Of a DNA stretch of 49,168 bases, positions 25,445 to 34,820 are shown piece after piece. This DNA comes from Nitrososphaerales archaeon (GTDB lineage: Archaea; Thermoproteota; Nitrososphaeria; Nitrososphaerales; CADDZS01), in contig JASHOD010000003.1 of NCBI GenBank assembly GCA_030041295.1, positions 1 through 49,168 on the forward strand, written 5' to 3'. The notes beneath the pieces are model-generated. The model did no database searches, was not told the DNA's origin, and saw only the letters and a program-made list of their open reading frames with translations. The stretch's first letter is position 1. Each line of letters begins with the position of its first letter. The translations under genes were made by a program, and so were the position numbers.

Positions 25445-25503
25445 TTTTAGCTTGACTCTAATGTACTGGTGAATGCATGCCCTATTTTTGGCTTTGAACA
25501 CCT

Positions 25504-26448
25504 TTACTCAGCCAGAACAAATAGCGACGTAGTCTCTCCGTTCTCATAAGTGTCCGTGCCAATGGTTGCGTTACCATTGACGACACTGAGGTAGTTTGTT
25601 GGCACTCCGCCGTCCTTGCCTTGAAGTGCAGACATGACAGTCTGGACTTGATTAATCGTAGAGCTATAGGATACGACGGAACCTTCCGTCTTTGAATTAT
25701 TCATCAATGATTTAAACGCGATTAGGTCAAGAGCGAGTTTGTACGAAGTATATCCCTTAGGAGAACTTCGATAAGCTTGATCCGCAAAACCTTGTTCATT
25801 CCAAAAACTATTCGCGTGCTCAAAGGCATTGACCGCATCCATGCAATTTCCAAAGTGAAGCTGATTGATGGCATAATACAATTCCAAGTCGACGTATTGA
25901 GTGTAATCGTTTCCCATCTTACCACCCCAGACTGTTTCGTATACTGAGTAACTACTAGAGTTAGGAATACTCGTTTTTGGAGAAATTGGCTCGTCAAATC
26001 CGCTATACATATTCCACTCACCATTACAAGGAATTTGCATGTACATTCCTAATACTACGTCGACACCATTCCAATTTCCGTAGTAACAGTTAGAGGAATC
26101 AAAAAAACCATACAAACCCCCTAGCGCCATTTGTAACGTCGAATTGATCTTGCTAGCAAGCGAGGAATCATTCAATTTGATCAAAGCAGCATAATCAAGC
26201 TGCTGATCATCTGAAAGGTAGATTGTATTGCTATTAGGGTACTCCATCAATAGACCGGAAGGTGTACTAAGACTTTGCAAGAAACTCAGCGCCTTCTGAT
26301 TATTGAAAGCAAAATCTGAATGAACTACTGTCGCCTGTCCTTGCTTGAGGACATGAGAGGAAGACATTTGGGTCGCTACCGCACCTAGAATGATAATCGT
26401 CACGATCGCAACTGTTATCACGATCACTAGCCGTTTGGTAAGCTTCAT
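25504..26448 (-). CDS. Secreted or membrane-anchored protein of unknown function
   Basis: From the ATG at 26448 the product is 314 residues. It opens with MKLTKRLVIVITVAIVTIII, a basic head and long hydrophobic stretch typical of an anchor or signal peptide, so the rest should lie outside the cell. The body is rich in Ser, Asn and Tyr with several cysteines (SSNCYYGNW, QIPCNGEW, FGNCMDAV). Helical segments such as DLELYYAINQLHFGNCMDAVNAFEHANSFW could form an alpha-alpha barrel. No catalytic motif is recognised. A TTG start 11 codons upstream is possible. An AT-rich TTATTTAAG box lies about 40 bases upstream of the ATG. Confidence 0.7.
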   Translation of the reverse strand: MKLTKRLVIVITVAIVTIIILGAVATQMSSSHVLKQGQATVVHSDFAFNNQKALSFLQSLSTPSGLLMEYPNSNTIYLSDDQQLDYAALIKLNDSSLASKINSTLQMALGGLYGFFDSSNCYYGNWNGVDVVLGMYMQIPCNGEWNMYSGFDEPISPKTSIPNSSSYSVYETVWGGKMGNDYTQYVDLELYYAINQLHFGNCMDAVNAFEHANSFWNEQGFADQAYRSSPKGYTSYKLALDLIAFKSLMNNSKTEGSVVSYSSTINQVQTVMSALQGKDGGVPTNYLSVVNGNATIGTDTYENGETTSLFVLAE

Positions 26449-26710
26449 CGATAGCTTTGCTCGGACACATAACACGTCCAATACTGATTTATTTAAGCCA
26501 GCTCAATTGCTCCAAGAGCAACATATATGGAACCAGACATCAGTGCTGCTCTAGGGCAGAGCGGATGATAACGTGCTTGACTCCGTGATCAATAATATGA
26601 AGGCGAAAAAATTACAGCATAAAATGAAAAAATAGAAATGAAAGAGGGGGGGCCGGTTCAAGCTATGTGCCAGCGCGCTTTTTCCACTTGCTTTGTGCAG
26701 ACTTCCAATT

Positions 26711-27351
26711 TTATGGAATTACGATCCGTTCTCCTGGATAGATCGCCTATGGCGCGGAAATGCGGTTCGCGCTAGCGATTGATTGCCAAGAAACTCCATA
26801 GCTCAATCCAATTGAGTTAAGTGTGTCGCCATACTGGACAGTATATGTGCCGCCTGGTGCTGATGCATTCTGGCCGCCACTTCCGCCGAGTGCTACGTTC
26901 TCGCTTTCGAATTGCTGAGCATATGAATCGACTGCGTCTGAATACGACCAGTTTCTAGCGCCACTCGCGACCTGACTTGCACCCATATTGTAAGCTTGGA
27001 GAGCTAGGTCGTATTTGCACATACGGGGTTGATTTGCATCAGTCCCTCGTCATTGGTATAACCGCATGCTACATTGACGACTTCGCTTACCGCGTAGGTG
27101 TTGCATTGGCCTTCAAGCGCTATCTGTGCCTTTATCAAGAACGGATTTAGGCCATATTGGTTGGCGTATTGTACGATTATCGAATCGTACTGGTCTTGTT
27201 GCCAGATTCCTGTTGCAATTGGATCTCCGCTTGAATCTGGGGAAGCGCTGTGTTGGACGATTGGATGTCCTAGTGTTGGAAGAACTGCTGTTGCAATTAG
27301 AGCCGTAAGAAGAATGGCTACTATTGTCTTTGTTCGGTAGTTTATGTTCAT
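26711..27351 (-). pseudogene. Broken SLT-LysM lytic transglycosylase gene
   Basis: Two frames together make one secreted enzyme. The first (ATG at 27351, MNINYRTKTIVAILLTALIA signal peptide) carries the SLT start YDSIIVQYANQYGLNPFLIKAQIALEGQ up to GLMQINP and then runs to a stop at 27004. A second frame, beginning at 27022, continues with YDLALQAYNMGASQVASG, the SLT end, then a LysM (YTVQYGDTLNSIGLSYGVSW). About 30-40 residues normally found between GLMQI and AxxAYN are missing, so a deletion caused the shift. A TAG at 26747 also breaks the LysM; after it AIYPGERIVIP completes the domain. Two lesions make a pseudogene likely. Confidence 0.75.
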
Positions 27352-27557
27352 AGGTTCATCGTGCAAGTCACTACAGAGGATTTCTATTAAGCGATGTTCA
27401 GCGTAGCTCTACGCTTGTGTTGCAACTTGAAACTATTACCATGCAAACTAGTGCAATAATGAACCATGACTAAAATAGACTTGAGGGAATTATGTGCAAA
27501 AGAGCCGTTGAAAGACTATTCCTGAACGGAGGGTTTCGCCAGACTCTTGAGCATGCG

Positions 27558-27564
27558 TATATAT
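27558..27564 (+). promoter_or_regulatory. TATA box of glmS
   Basis: TATATAT lies 36-42 bases before the glmS ATG at 27600, with no other gene between. The position fits an archaeal promoter with a short leader. Confidence 0.5.
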
Positions 27565-27599
27565 CAAGCGAGGTTTAAACTAGTCAGGCATTACCAATC

Positions 27600-29423
27600 A
27601 TGTGCGGGATCATTGCTTACATAGGAGACGAAGATGCGGCTCCGATTCTCTTAGAAGGTCTTCGAAGGCTCGAGTATAGGGGCTACGATTCCGCCGGGAT
27701 TATCACGATTGATAATGCTGGAGAGTTCGAACTAAAGAAGGATGTTGGGCGTGTCCAGGACATTCATAACGAACTTAATCTCCTAGATTTGGAGGGCCAC
27801 ATTGGAATAGCCCACACGCGCTGGGCGACTCATGGCGGAGTAACCCAGGCGAACGCGCACCCTCATGTTTCGAACAACTCGAAGATAGCGGTGATCCACA
27901 ACGGGATTGTTGAAAATTACAAAGATCTAAAATCGTTACTAGTTTCCAAGGGATTTCATTTCGATAGTCAAACCGACACGGAAGTCATACCGAACCTTAT
28001 CGAGTATTGGATGGATTCGAAGGGACTTTCCTTCATAGATTCAACCATCAAGACCCTCCAGTCCCTCGAAGGAAATTTCGCTGTCGTCATAATTGACAGA
28101 GACTCGCGAACTATAGTCGGCGCGAAAAACGGCTCCCCGCTCGTCTTGGGGGTAGGGGACAGAAAGAAAAATGAATTCTTCCTGGCGAGCGACATCCCGG
28201 CATTCCTTGATCGAACTAAAGACGTAGTGTATCTTTACGACGGAGATATGGTGATCCTTCAGAGCGAGAGCTCATCTCCGAGGGCGACGATGAAAGGATC
28301 CTATAAGATCTTGGATTTTAGGGCGAGGACAAAGAAACCGATCATTCGTCCGATTCAAAGCGTTTCGTGGAGTCTTGCCCACGCGGCGAAGGGCGAATTC
28401 GATCACTTCATGCTGAAGGAGATAGCGGAGCAGGTAGAGACGATTCAAAAGGCAGCGGCCCAGGATAGAGAACTGGTTCAAAGCGTCACGGAATCAATTC
28501 GTAACGCAAAGGGGGTATTTTTGGTCGCGAGCGGGTCATCCTATCATGCGTGCCTTTCGGCAAGTTACTTGTTTGCAAAGTTAGCGTCTTTTCACATAAA
28601 CACCGTGATAGCGAGCGAATTTTCTCAATACGAGAGCTTTCTAAAGCCCGAGACACTCGTTATCGCGGTATCGCAAAGCGGTGAGACCATCGACGTCCTA
28701 GACGCCGTCAAGACCGCGAAGGAGAAGGGGTGTCATATTGTCTCAATCGTAAACGTGATGGGTTCTTCGCTCACACAAATTTCACACAAGACATTGCTCC
28801 TCAATTCTGGGCCTGAGATTTCGGTGCTTTCAACCAAGACCTATACAGCTCAGCTCGCGCTCTTGAGCTTGCTCGCGTATTCGCTTGCAGGGAGGTACGA
28901 AGAGGGTCTTTCGAAGCTCAAGTTTCTTTGGAACATTGTATACAATCTCACCGCGGCGACCACGCGAACCAAGATCAAGGAATTGTCGACTACGCTTGCA
29001 AATCACGAGCACATTTTCGTACTGGGCCGGGGATCTCTTTACGCGACTGCGCTTGAAGCTGCGCTCAAGATCAAGGAAGTTTCGTATATCCACGCGGAAG
29101 CATTTGCTGGAGGAGAGCTAAAACACGGCCCCATAGCAATGATAAAGAAAGGGACGCCGATTGTTATCTTCGTTTCAAAGGATACCGAGAAAACGATCCT
29201 CTCAAACGCGATGGAAGTCAAGAGTAGGGGCGGTTACATCATCGGGATAGGGCCGGAGCCAATAGAGTCCTTCGATTTCTTCATCAAGGTTCCGGAGAGC
29301 AACAGCCTCAATCCGATTTGCCAAATAATTCCGATTCAAATCCTTGCCTACCAGCTCGCGGTAATATTAGGACACGATCCAGATAAGCCGAGGAATTTAG
29401 CAAAGAGCGTAACCGTACGCTAG
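27600..29423 (+). CDS. glmS: Glutamine--fructose-6-phosphate aminotransferase
   Basis: 607 residues, the usual full length. Cys2 after the initiator (MCGIIAYIG) is the glutaminase nucleophile. The glutaminase domain continues with LRRLEYRGYDSAGI, HTRWATHG and HNGIVENY. Two SIS sugar-isomerase domains follow (VASGSSYHACLSASYLFAKL and VLGRGSLYATALEAALKIKEVSYIHAEAF), and the tail ends DPDKPRNLAKSVTVR with the conserved lysine. It makes glucosamine-6-phosphate for amino-sugar and glycan precursors in the cytosol. ATG start. Stands alone; a minus-strand gene converges eight bases after its stop. Confidence 0.97.
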   Translation: MCGIIAYIGDEDAAPILLEGLRRLEYRGYDSAGIITIDNAGEFELKKDVGRVQDIHNELNLLDLEGHIGIAHTRWATHGGVTQANAHPHVSNNSKIAVIHNGIVENYKDLKSLLVSKGFHFDSQTDTEVIPNLIEYWMDSKGLSFIDSTIKTLQSLEGNFAVVIIDRDSRTIVGAKNGSPLVLGVGDRKKNEFFLASDIPAFLDRTKDVVYLYDGDMVILQSESSSPRATMKGSYKILDFRARTKKPIIRPIQSVSWSLAHAAKGEFDHFMLKEIAEQVETIQKAAAQDRELVQSVTESIRNAKGVFLVASGSSYHACLSASYLFAKLASFHINTVIASEFSQYESFLKPETLVIAVSQSGETIDVLDAVKTAKEKGCHIVSIVNVMGSSLTQISHKTLLLNSGPEISVLSTKTYTAQLALLSLLAYSLAGRYEEGLSKLKFLWNIVYNLTAATTRTKIKELSTTLANHEHIFVLGRGSLYATALEAALKIKEVSYIHAEAFAGGELKHGPIAMIKKGTPIVIFVSKDTEKTILSNAMEVKSRGGYIIGIGPEPIESFDFFIKVPESNSLNPICQIIPIQILAYQLAVILGHDPDKPRNLAKSVTVR

Positions 29424-29430
29424 GCCCATG

Positions 29431-29805
29431 TTAAAATGATGAAGTACCACTGAGGTTCTTTAGGACACTTGCTTCAATCTTCTTCACCAGGTCTAGCGAA
29501 ACATCCGGTTCAGCCGTGACCAGCAAGGAGTTTTCAGTGCAAGGAAACTGGATCACCAACAATCTCTCATGCGCCACAATGAGGTAACGAAGTGGCCCAA
29601 AATACTTTCTCCAAGTTTCAGACATGCCGCGTGAAATGATGGTTTGAGAAAACAGTTTGTCTTCTTCCTCCATAGGATTTATGGAAATCTTTCCTTCACG
29701 CATCCCTCCACTCACATGCTGACCGAAATTATCCAGAACCGCAACGTACCGAACATTTGGATCAAGGGAGAAGACCTCTTCAATAAGATCCTCAAATAAT
29801 GCCAA
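29431..29805 (-). CDS. DUF6659-like small protein (roadblock-like)
   Basis: 124 residues resembling a small family common in Nitrososphaeria: an opening helix MALFEDLIEEVFSLDPNVRYVAVLDNFGQHVSGGM, a middle PMEEEDKLFSQTIISRGM then WRKYFGPLRYLIVAHERLLVIQFP and a closing helix DLVKKIEASVLKNL. The predicted strand-helix order is like roadblock/profilin folds. Function is unknown; such proteins often serve as regulatory modules. The start is TTG. The gene runs against glmS. Confidence 0.7.
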   Translation of the reverse strand: MALFEDLIEEVFSLDPNVRYVAVLDNFGQHVSGGMREGKISINPMEEEDKLFSQTIISRGMSETWRKYFGPLRYLIVAHERLLVIQFPCTENSLLVTAEPDVSLDLVKKIEASVLKNLSGTSSF

Positions 29806-29861
29806 AACACTGACCGCCCTCTTCCTACTATTCCTGTTCCGTTTATACTACCTTCTCTTTT

Positions 29862-30077
29862 ATGTCCCAAATCCCAGAAATTTACCGCTTTTGCTTATGG
29901 TTCCGTATAAGAGAGACATTGAAAGAAATGGATGCAATGGATGATATTCGATTTTCTAACAATAAGGGGTTAGGATTCTATTTGGTCCATCAACGGGGAT
30001 GGTCTAATAATTGGATCCGATTTAGTGTAATGCAATCTGAAAGGCTTTTAGTTGTTTGGAATTTTCATGACGCCTGA
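29862..30077 (+). CDS. Small hypothetical protein
   Basis: A 71-residue ATG frame with a mixed composition (RFCLWFRIRETLKEMDAMDD, then GLGFYLVHQRGWSNNWIRF and LLVVWNFHDA). The aromatic, beta-like second half could form a small domain similar in style to the DUF6659-like product next door. A TATA-like GTTTATAC lies about 15 bases before the ATG, which is closer than usual. It is seven bases before the VOC gene and could be co-transcribed with it. It may also be a chance frame. Confidence 0.35.
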   Translation: MSQIPEIYRFCLWFRIRETLKEMDAMDDIRFSNNKGLGFYLVHQRGWSNNWIRFSVMQSERLLVVWNFHDA

Positions 30078-30086
30078 TTCGATTTG

Positions 30087-30509
30087 ATGAGCACGACAAG
30101 CAGTGTGGAAGCTAAAAAGGGAAAACATTTCGAAACTTCGATTTTTCCTATGCTATCCGTAAGAAACGGGGACGACGCGATCAAGTTCTATGAATCGGCA
30201 TTTGGAGCAGATGTGTTATCCCGGATCGATGCTCCTGATGGACCAGTCGTTGCTAAGCTTTCCATTGAAGGCGCGGATTTTTGGCTCGCTGACGAGTCTC
30301 CGGAACATGGAAACTATAGCCCGCAAACACTTGGTGGTAGTACGGTTCGGATAGTTCTAGTCGTGAATAATCCGGACTCGGTTTTTGAAAGAGCCGTCAA
30401 GGCGGGAGCGAAAATGGTCTGGCCCGTTGCAGATCAGGAATACGGCTGGCGGGTAGGACGAGTCGTTGATCCTTTCGGGCATCACTGGGAAATCGGAAAG
30501 CCCATATAA
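30087..30509 (+). CDS. VOC-family protein (glyoxalase/PhnB-like)
   Basis: 140 residues from the ATG at 30087; a TTG one codon earlier is also possible. The two beta-alpha-beta-beta-beta units of the vicinal-oxygen-chelate fold are seen: FPMLSVRNGDDAIKFYESAFGADVL, and VNNPDSVFERAVKAGAKMVWPVADQEYGWRVGRVVDPFGHHWEI. The last is the PhnB-like ending with the metal-ligand glutamate in HHWEIG. Members bind a metal and act as glyoxalases, dioxygenases or resistance proteins; the activity here is not predictable. Confidence 0.88.
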   Translation: MSTTSSVEAKKGKHFETSIFPMLSVRNGDDAIKFYESAFGADVLSRIDAPDGPVVAKLSIEGADFWLADESPEHGNYSPQTLGGSTVRIVLVVNNPDSVFERAVKAGAKMVWPVADQEYGWRVGRVVDPFGHHWEIGKPI

Positions 30510-30622
30510 TTTCTTCTTGTAGGAAAATCGCAAGGCAGTATATTTTTGCGGAAAACGAAATGCACTTCTCAGATCATACACCGAAGTTGTATTCGTCGTA
30601 ATGGTCTATCATTTGCCGACCT

Positions 30623-31162
30623 TCACCGGGATTGGTCTGGGTTATGAGTTGACAACTCCATAAAGGGCCAGTCCAAAATGGGAGGGTCGACATTAATCTG
30701 CCAGAGCAAGGCGTTCAATTCGCCTCTGTGTTGGAGTTCGTGCTCGACTAGATGATACAACGTACCCCGAACCGAAGCGGTATAGTCCTCGTCCCACCAA
30801 GGGGGCAACTTCGGGACGAAGTAGGTCTGGTCCAAATCATCTTCTGTCAGGTGGGAGAAGAAATCATCGACCTCCTTCTCCGCTTCCTCGCTGAAGCGAC
30901 GAAGATCAGTTAGGGACAGAGTTTCAGGGGGATTGTAGCTAGAAACAAACGTGTTATGGAGCTTAGACATTCTGTTAATCCACATCGAGAGGCCACTGAG
31001 GGTATGCCCTAAAATGTCGAGAAGTGTCGGGAACGAGGCTCCTCGGTCGCGTGATAGTTCCTCCGGAGACAGTTTTGCCAAGGTCTCGAAATAGCCATTT
31101 CGGACACGTGCATTGTAGGAAAACCACTTCCTCAGTGATTCGACTTCGGATACGCGGGTCAT
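30623..31162 (-). CDS. DinB-family protein
   Basis: 179 residues forming the four-helix DinB bundle. The metal triad is visible: a histidine in DILGHTLSGLSMW near residue 52 and two in LVEHELQHRGELNALLWQ near 137-141. Members bind nickel or zinc and include thiol-dependent transferases (bacillithiol, mycothiol). No thiol pathway gene lies nearby, so the partner is unknown. ATG start. The SnoaL-like gene lies just upstream on the same strand, 15 bases apart, so both are likely in one transcript. Confidence 0.88.
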   Translation of the reverse strand: MTRVSEVESLRKWFSYNARVRNGYFETLAKLSPEELSRDRGASFPTLLDILGHTLSGLSMWINRMSKLHNTFVSSYNPPETLSLTDLRRFSEEAEKEVDDFFSHLTEDDLDQTYFVPKLPPWWDEDYTASVRGTLYHLVEHELQHRGELNALLWQINVDPPILDWPFMELSTHNPDQSR

Positions 31163-31177
31163 TTTCTCACTAGACCT

Positions 31178-31555
31178 TCACGCGGAGTTTTTGATCTCGG
31201 CCGTAAATGCGTCAATCCGTTTTATTTTCCCGTTTTCAAGCTCCATGACATCGATAGCTTTGATGGTTGCAAAGACACTGCCGTCCTTCTTGGTTAAACG
31301 AACGATGCTCTCAGCGACCACGACGTTGTTTTCTTCTGTCATCCGCTTGGTCTCGGATTTCATAATCACGTCTGCAGGGCGATCCATATTCTGAATGAAG
31401 GCGTCCTTCCCTCGAATTGGAACTCCCGAATTAGGATTTCCGTCCAGCCACTCTATCCGCTCTACGTCGTCGGCGAGGCAGGAAAGCATTGTCTCTCGGT
31501 CCAGCCTGTCTATGCCCTCACCTAACTTCTCAACGACCTTCTTGTTTGGGCTCAT
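31178..31555 (-). CDS. SnoaL/NTF2-like protein
   Basis: 125 residues of the NTF2-like cone: KVVEKLGEGIDRLDRETMLSCLADDVERIEWLDGNPNSG, IRGKDAFIQNM, then strands VAESIVRLTKKDGSVFATIKAIDVMELENGKIKRIDAFTAEI. The last is the canonical family ending. Such proteins are small isomerases, hydrolases or ligand binders; nothing here fixes which. ATG start. It is the first gene of a two-gene minus-strand unit with DinB and diverges from the PLP enzyme. Confidence 0.85.
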   Translation of the reverse strand: MSPNKKVVEKLGEGIDRLDRETMLSCLADDVERIEWLDGNPNSGVPIRGKDAFIQNMDRPADVIMKSETKRMTEENNVVVAESIVRLTKKDGSVFATIKAIDVMELENGKIKRIDAFTAEIKNSA

Positions 31556-31705
31556 GATGGTCGTAGCGAAATTTGTTTACTTATTAAACGAGTAGGGGAG
31601 CAAAAGTATACCAGCCGAAGACAAGGATGATACTTTCGTTGAGATTAAAGGAACTGGATAATGCATAATAGACAATTCCTTGAAATTTCAGATTGAGTTT
31701 TTCCA

Positions 31706-32917
31706 ATGTCTTCAGAGCCCAATGATGAAGAATACAAGCATATTGAAACTAAGGTTGTTCATTCCGGCGAGCCTTCGCCGCGAATACTTGGTTCCGTTAG
31801 CATTCCGATATTTCAATCGGCGATGTTCGAAACTGGAACGGGAGGCGGCGCTTACCACGACATACGCTACATTCGGCTGAACAATACTCCGAACCATATC
31901 GCTTTACACAAGAAGCTCGCCTCACTTGAAGGCGGCGAGAGCGCGTTAGTTACTTCCAGTGGGATGGCCGCAATTTCGACCTCTATACTTTCGGTACTCC
32001 GCAAAGGCGACCACCTGCTCGCGCAGAACTGCTTGTACGGAGGAACTCATGACTTTGTTACAAGGAACCTCGAGCAATTTGGTATTTCGTATGATTTCAT
32101 TGACGCGAACGACCCACGAACCTGGGAAGAGAAGGTGAAACCGAATACAAAGGCAATCTACGTTGAAACGATGACGAACCCCCTGCTCGAAGTTGCAGAT
32201 TTGAAAAGCGTGGTTCAATTTGCAAAATCCCATAACCTTGTCTCTATAATCGACAACACATTCGCGAGTCCGATGAATTTTAGACCGCCAGAGTTCGGTT
32301 TTGATTTATCTCTTCACAGCGCTACAAAATATCTCAACGGCCACTCCGACATCGTAGCCGGCGCAATTATTGGGAAAGCAGATCTCGTCAACAAGGCAAA
32401 ACAACTCTTGGATCATTTGGGCGGAAGTCTAGACCCTCACGCTTGTTTTCTATTGCACAGGGGGATGAAGACCTTGGCGCTACGCGTGAGGTACCAAAAC
32501 GAAAGTACTTTGAAGATCGCGAGATATCTCTCAAAGCATGAATTTGTCACGAAAGTAAATTATCCAGGACTGGACGAACATCCGCAACACAGACACGCAA
32601 CGGAATTATTCGCGGGATGCGGGGGAGTGCTCAGTTTCGAGCTAGAAGACGGAAAAGAGGTCGCCGAACTATTCCTCAATAGCGTAACTATCCCCATTGT
32701 CGCGCCAAGTTTGGGAGGTGTCGAGACTTTGATCACAATCCCGGCAACGACGTCTCACTCGGGGATGTCGCCGCAGGATAGGCAGAAGCTAGGGATCACC
32801 GATGGGCTAATTCGCCTCTCCGTGGGCGTTGAAAATCCCGAGGACATAATTAACGATTTTGAGAAGGCTTTTGCAAGGATAAGAGAACAGGTCCCAATGA
32901 TGAAGAAGATTGCATAA
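31706..32917 (+). CDS. Transsulfuration PLP enzyme (cystathionine gamma-synthase/lyase type)
   Basis: 403 residues, family length. The PLP lysine is in LHSATKYLNGHSDIVAGAIIG near residue 210. SGMAAISTSILSVLRKGDHLLAQNCLYGGT and VETMTNPLLEVADLKSV (PLP phosphate and aspartate regions) and GGVETLITIPATTSHSGM are typical of the Cys/Met-metabolism class. It moves sulfur between homoserine esters, cysteine and methionine, or cleaves such products. Synthase, lyase and sulfhydrylase activities cannot be separated by eye. ATG start. It stands alone. Confidence 0.92.
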   Translation: MSSEPNDEEYKHIETKVVHSGEPSPRILGSVSIPIFQSAMFETGTGGGAYHDIRYIRLNNTPNHIALHKKLASLEGGESALVTSSGMAAISTSILSVLRKGDHLLAQNCLYGGTHDFVTRNLEQFGISYDFIDANDPRTWEEKVKPNTKAIYVETMTNPLLEVADLKSVVQFAKSHNLVSIIDNTFASPMNFRPPEFGFDLSLHSATKYLNGHSDIVAGAIIGKADLVNKAKQLLDHLGGSLDPHACFLLHRGMKTLALRVRYQNESTLKIARYLSKHEFVTKVNYPGLDEHPQHRHATELFAGCGGVLSFELEDGKEVAELFLNSVTIPIVAPSLGGVETLITIPATTSHSGMSPQDRQKLGITDGLIRLSVGVENPEDIINDFEKAFARIREQVPMMKKIA

Positions 32918-33420
32918 AATATACCTTGCACGATCCATGATATATGCCCTGAAGCCCAAGGCTTGAAGGTAGTTAAGGAGACGTGCGCCGGTGAAAAGTT
33001 CCGCCCCATTGGGAATATAAAAAGGAACGAGCTATTCCTATCCAAGAAATGAACCGGGGATTGACATTGAATTCCGCGCCGGCACGAAAACTATGAGGGG
33101 CCATTCAAATACGATCGGAAATTCAACAAGGAAATTTGTTGACTGATCGCTCAAGTGCTAGCAAACTTTTCAAAAAATCTGTGGTAGATTGTACAAGCAA
33201 TCGTTAGATTGACGGAAAGTAGATGCCGTTCCAGAAAGCAATCCGGAAGCGTTTTCAAAGGCTCATAAAAAGTGGAATTGTTATCGGTGCCAAGATTCAG
33301 TGATTTGTCTCGAGTGAACACATTTAGTTCAGTATGATTTCATCTATATTTTCTTGCAAGTCATTGCAACTGCAATTTCCACAATTGCAACTTTCCTGTA
33401 TTGCAGTTTGCACTTTTTGT
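32918..33420. other. 0.5-kb intergenic region with TTGCAA-type repeats
   Basis: No supported gene. The part nearest moeA (33354-33415) holds six TTGCA/TGCAA motifs, including ATTGCA-AC-TGCAAT, a perfect inverted pair at 33364-33377, and a repeated ATTGCAACT. The moeA stop lies at 33421, so this sequence is its 3' flank. The rest has an ATG-poor, AT-rich composition and a GGGAATATAAAAAGG TATA-like block near 33009. Confidence 0.4.
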
Positions 33421-34764
33421 TTACTTTGCAACGATATCGCCGATCAAGAATACATTCACGATGTCGCCCTCGTTAACTACCGTTCTTGATGGATCCAAAA
33501 CACAGATTCCGTTTGCCTCTTTGAGCCACGATGAGTATTGCGCATCGGTTGGGCGAATTATTCTAGCCTTGTACTCTCCATCTGCTCCTTCCCTCACCTT
33601 TACACGCAAAAACTGCGATATTCCTCCTCTTCCCTGAAAACTACCACCTTCCAGTCTCGCGTTCACATATACCTGCGTAGGTGCTGGCAACCCTTCGAGT
33701 TTCAATACCGCAGGTCGAGCGAATTCGAAGAAACTGATCATCATCGAAGTTGGAAAACCTGGTAGCATGATGACCGGCTTTCCCCTGTAAACACCCAGGC
33801 CTGTGGGGCTCGAGGGCCTCATAGCGACTCCGTGAATCAGAAGTTTGAGATCCTTGATCGATTCGGCCGCCATTCCAACGTAATCACGCTCTCCAACCGA
33901 AGAGCCCGCCGATAAAATCAGAGCATCAGATTCTCTCAGACCTAAAAGGAACTTTGCTCTCTGGGTTTCGAAATCATCCCTAGCTATTCCCAGATCGTTT
34001 GGAATTGCGCCAAGCTCCTTTAACATCGACTCGATGAAAGGTCGATTGACATCGTTTGTCTTAAACGACGAATTACTACTTTTTCTTCGTCTGCTATCGC
34101 GCGATGAGACGTCTAGTAGTTCATCCCCCGTCGAGAAGAATGCGACCTTGGGTCTACGAAATACTTTCACCCTTTTTACCCCGACCATGGCCAAGAGCGC
34201 GACGTTGTGGGGTCTGATAGTTGTTCCAATGATCAGCACGACCCCGCCCTTCTTGATATCCTCACCCGCATGAAGGATATTCTCACCCGGTTGTACATCC
34301 TTTGTGATCGTCAGAATGTTTCGTTCGACTGTCGCGTACTCTTTCATCACAACCGCATTTGAGCCGTTCGGTACATAGGAACCCGTTGCGACCCGGACTG
34401 TTTCTCCTTTCCTAATTTTGATTCGCGCCCTCCTGCCTATTCTTATCTCCCCGATAATTTTCAGCTGTGCGCCGGAACTCAAGACTTGATCCTCTGCGCC
34501 GATGTAGATTGCATATCCGTCTCTTGTTGATCGATCAAACCCTGGGACGTCATTTTTTGATGCAATGTTCTCACTCAAGACTCTGTTCAGTGAATCGGAG
34601 TAATTGACGACTTCAGATCCCACCGGCTTGATTTCTTTTAGAAAGGTCTCCAGAGCGCCTTTCACTGATATGTGTTCTTGGGCTTTGTCAACACCATGGT
34701 AATGGACGTGATCTTCCTCTTCATCGTGATGTTGATGAGTTTCTTCTTTAATATTGGCGGACAT
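33421..34764 (-). CDS. moeA: Molybdopterin molybdenumtransferase
   Basis: 447 residues. Family motifs in order: PGFDRSTRDGYAI, RVATGSYVPNGSNAVVMKE, AFFSTGDELLDV, SAGSSVGERDYVGM and LPGFPTSMMISFFEF, and the C-terminal MoeA domain IV (GISQFLRVKVREGADGEYKARI). It inserts molybdate or tungstate into molybdopterin in the cytosol. The first 35 residues are unusual: a histidine- and acid-rich leader (THQHHDEEEDHVHYHG) that could bind metal. ATG start. It is last in a minus-strand row behind the two glycosidase-like genes with 56 bases between. No other molybdenum-cofactor gene is in the window. Confidence 0.95.
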   Translation of the reverse strand: MSANIKEETHQHHDEEEDHVHYHGVDKAQEHISVKGALETFLKEIKPVGSEVVNYSDSLNRVLSENIASKNDVPGFDRSTRDGYAIYIGAEDQVLSSGAQLKIIGEIRIGRRARIKIRKGETVRVATGSYVPNGSNAVVMKEYATVERNILTITKDVQPGENILHAGEDIKKGGVVLIIGTTIRPHNVALLAMVGVKRVKVFRRPKVAFFSTGDELLDVSSRDSRRRKSSNSSFKTNDVNRPFIESMLKELGAIPNDLGIARDDFETQRAKFLLGLRESDALILSAGSSVGERDYVGMAAESIKDLKLLIHGVAMRPSSPTGLGVYRGKPVIMLPGFPTSMMISFFEFARPAVLKLEGLPAPTQVYVNARLEGGSFQGRGGISQFLRVKVREGADGEYKARIIRPTDAQYSSWLKEANGICVLDPSRTVVNEGDIVNVFLIGDIVAK

Positions 34765-34820
34765 TCTAAATTTTCATTTCTCTTCGAAAGGCGTGGGGGA
34801 TACGCTAAGCGCGCCGAATT

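Noticed and set aside
26747..27366. Two separate genes for an SLT fragment and a LysM protein
   Set aside because: The two frames complement each other as one secreted enzyme and the LysM continues after the TAG, so one broken gene is more likely.
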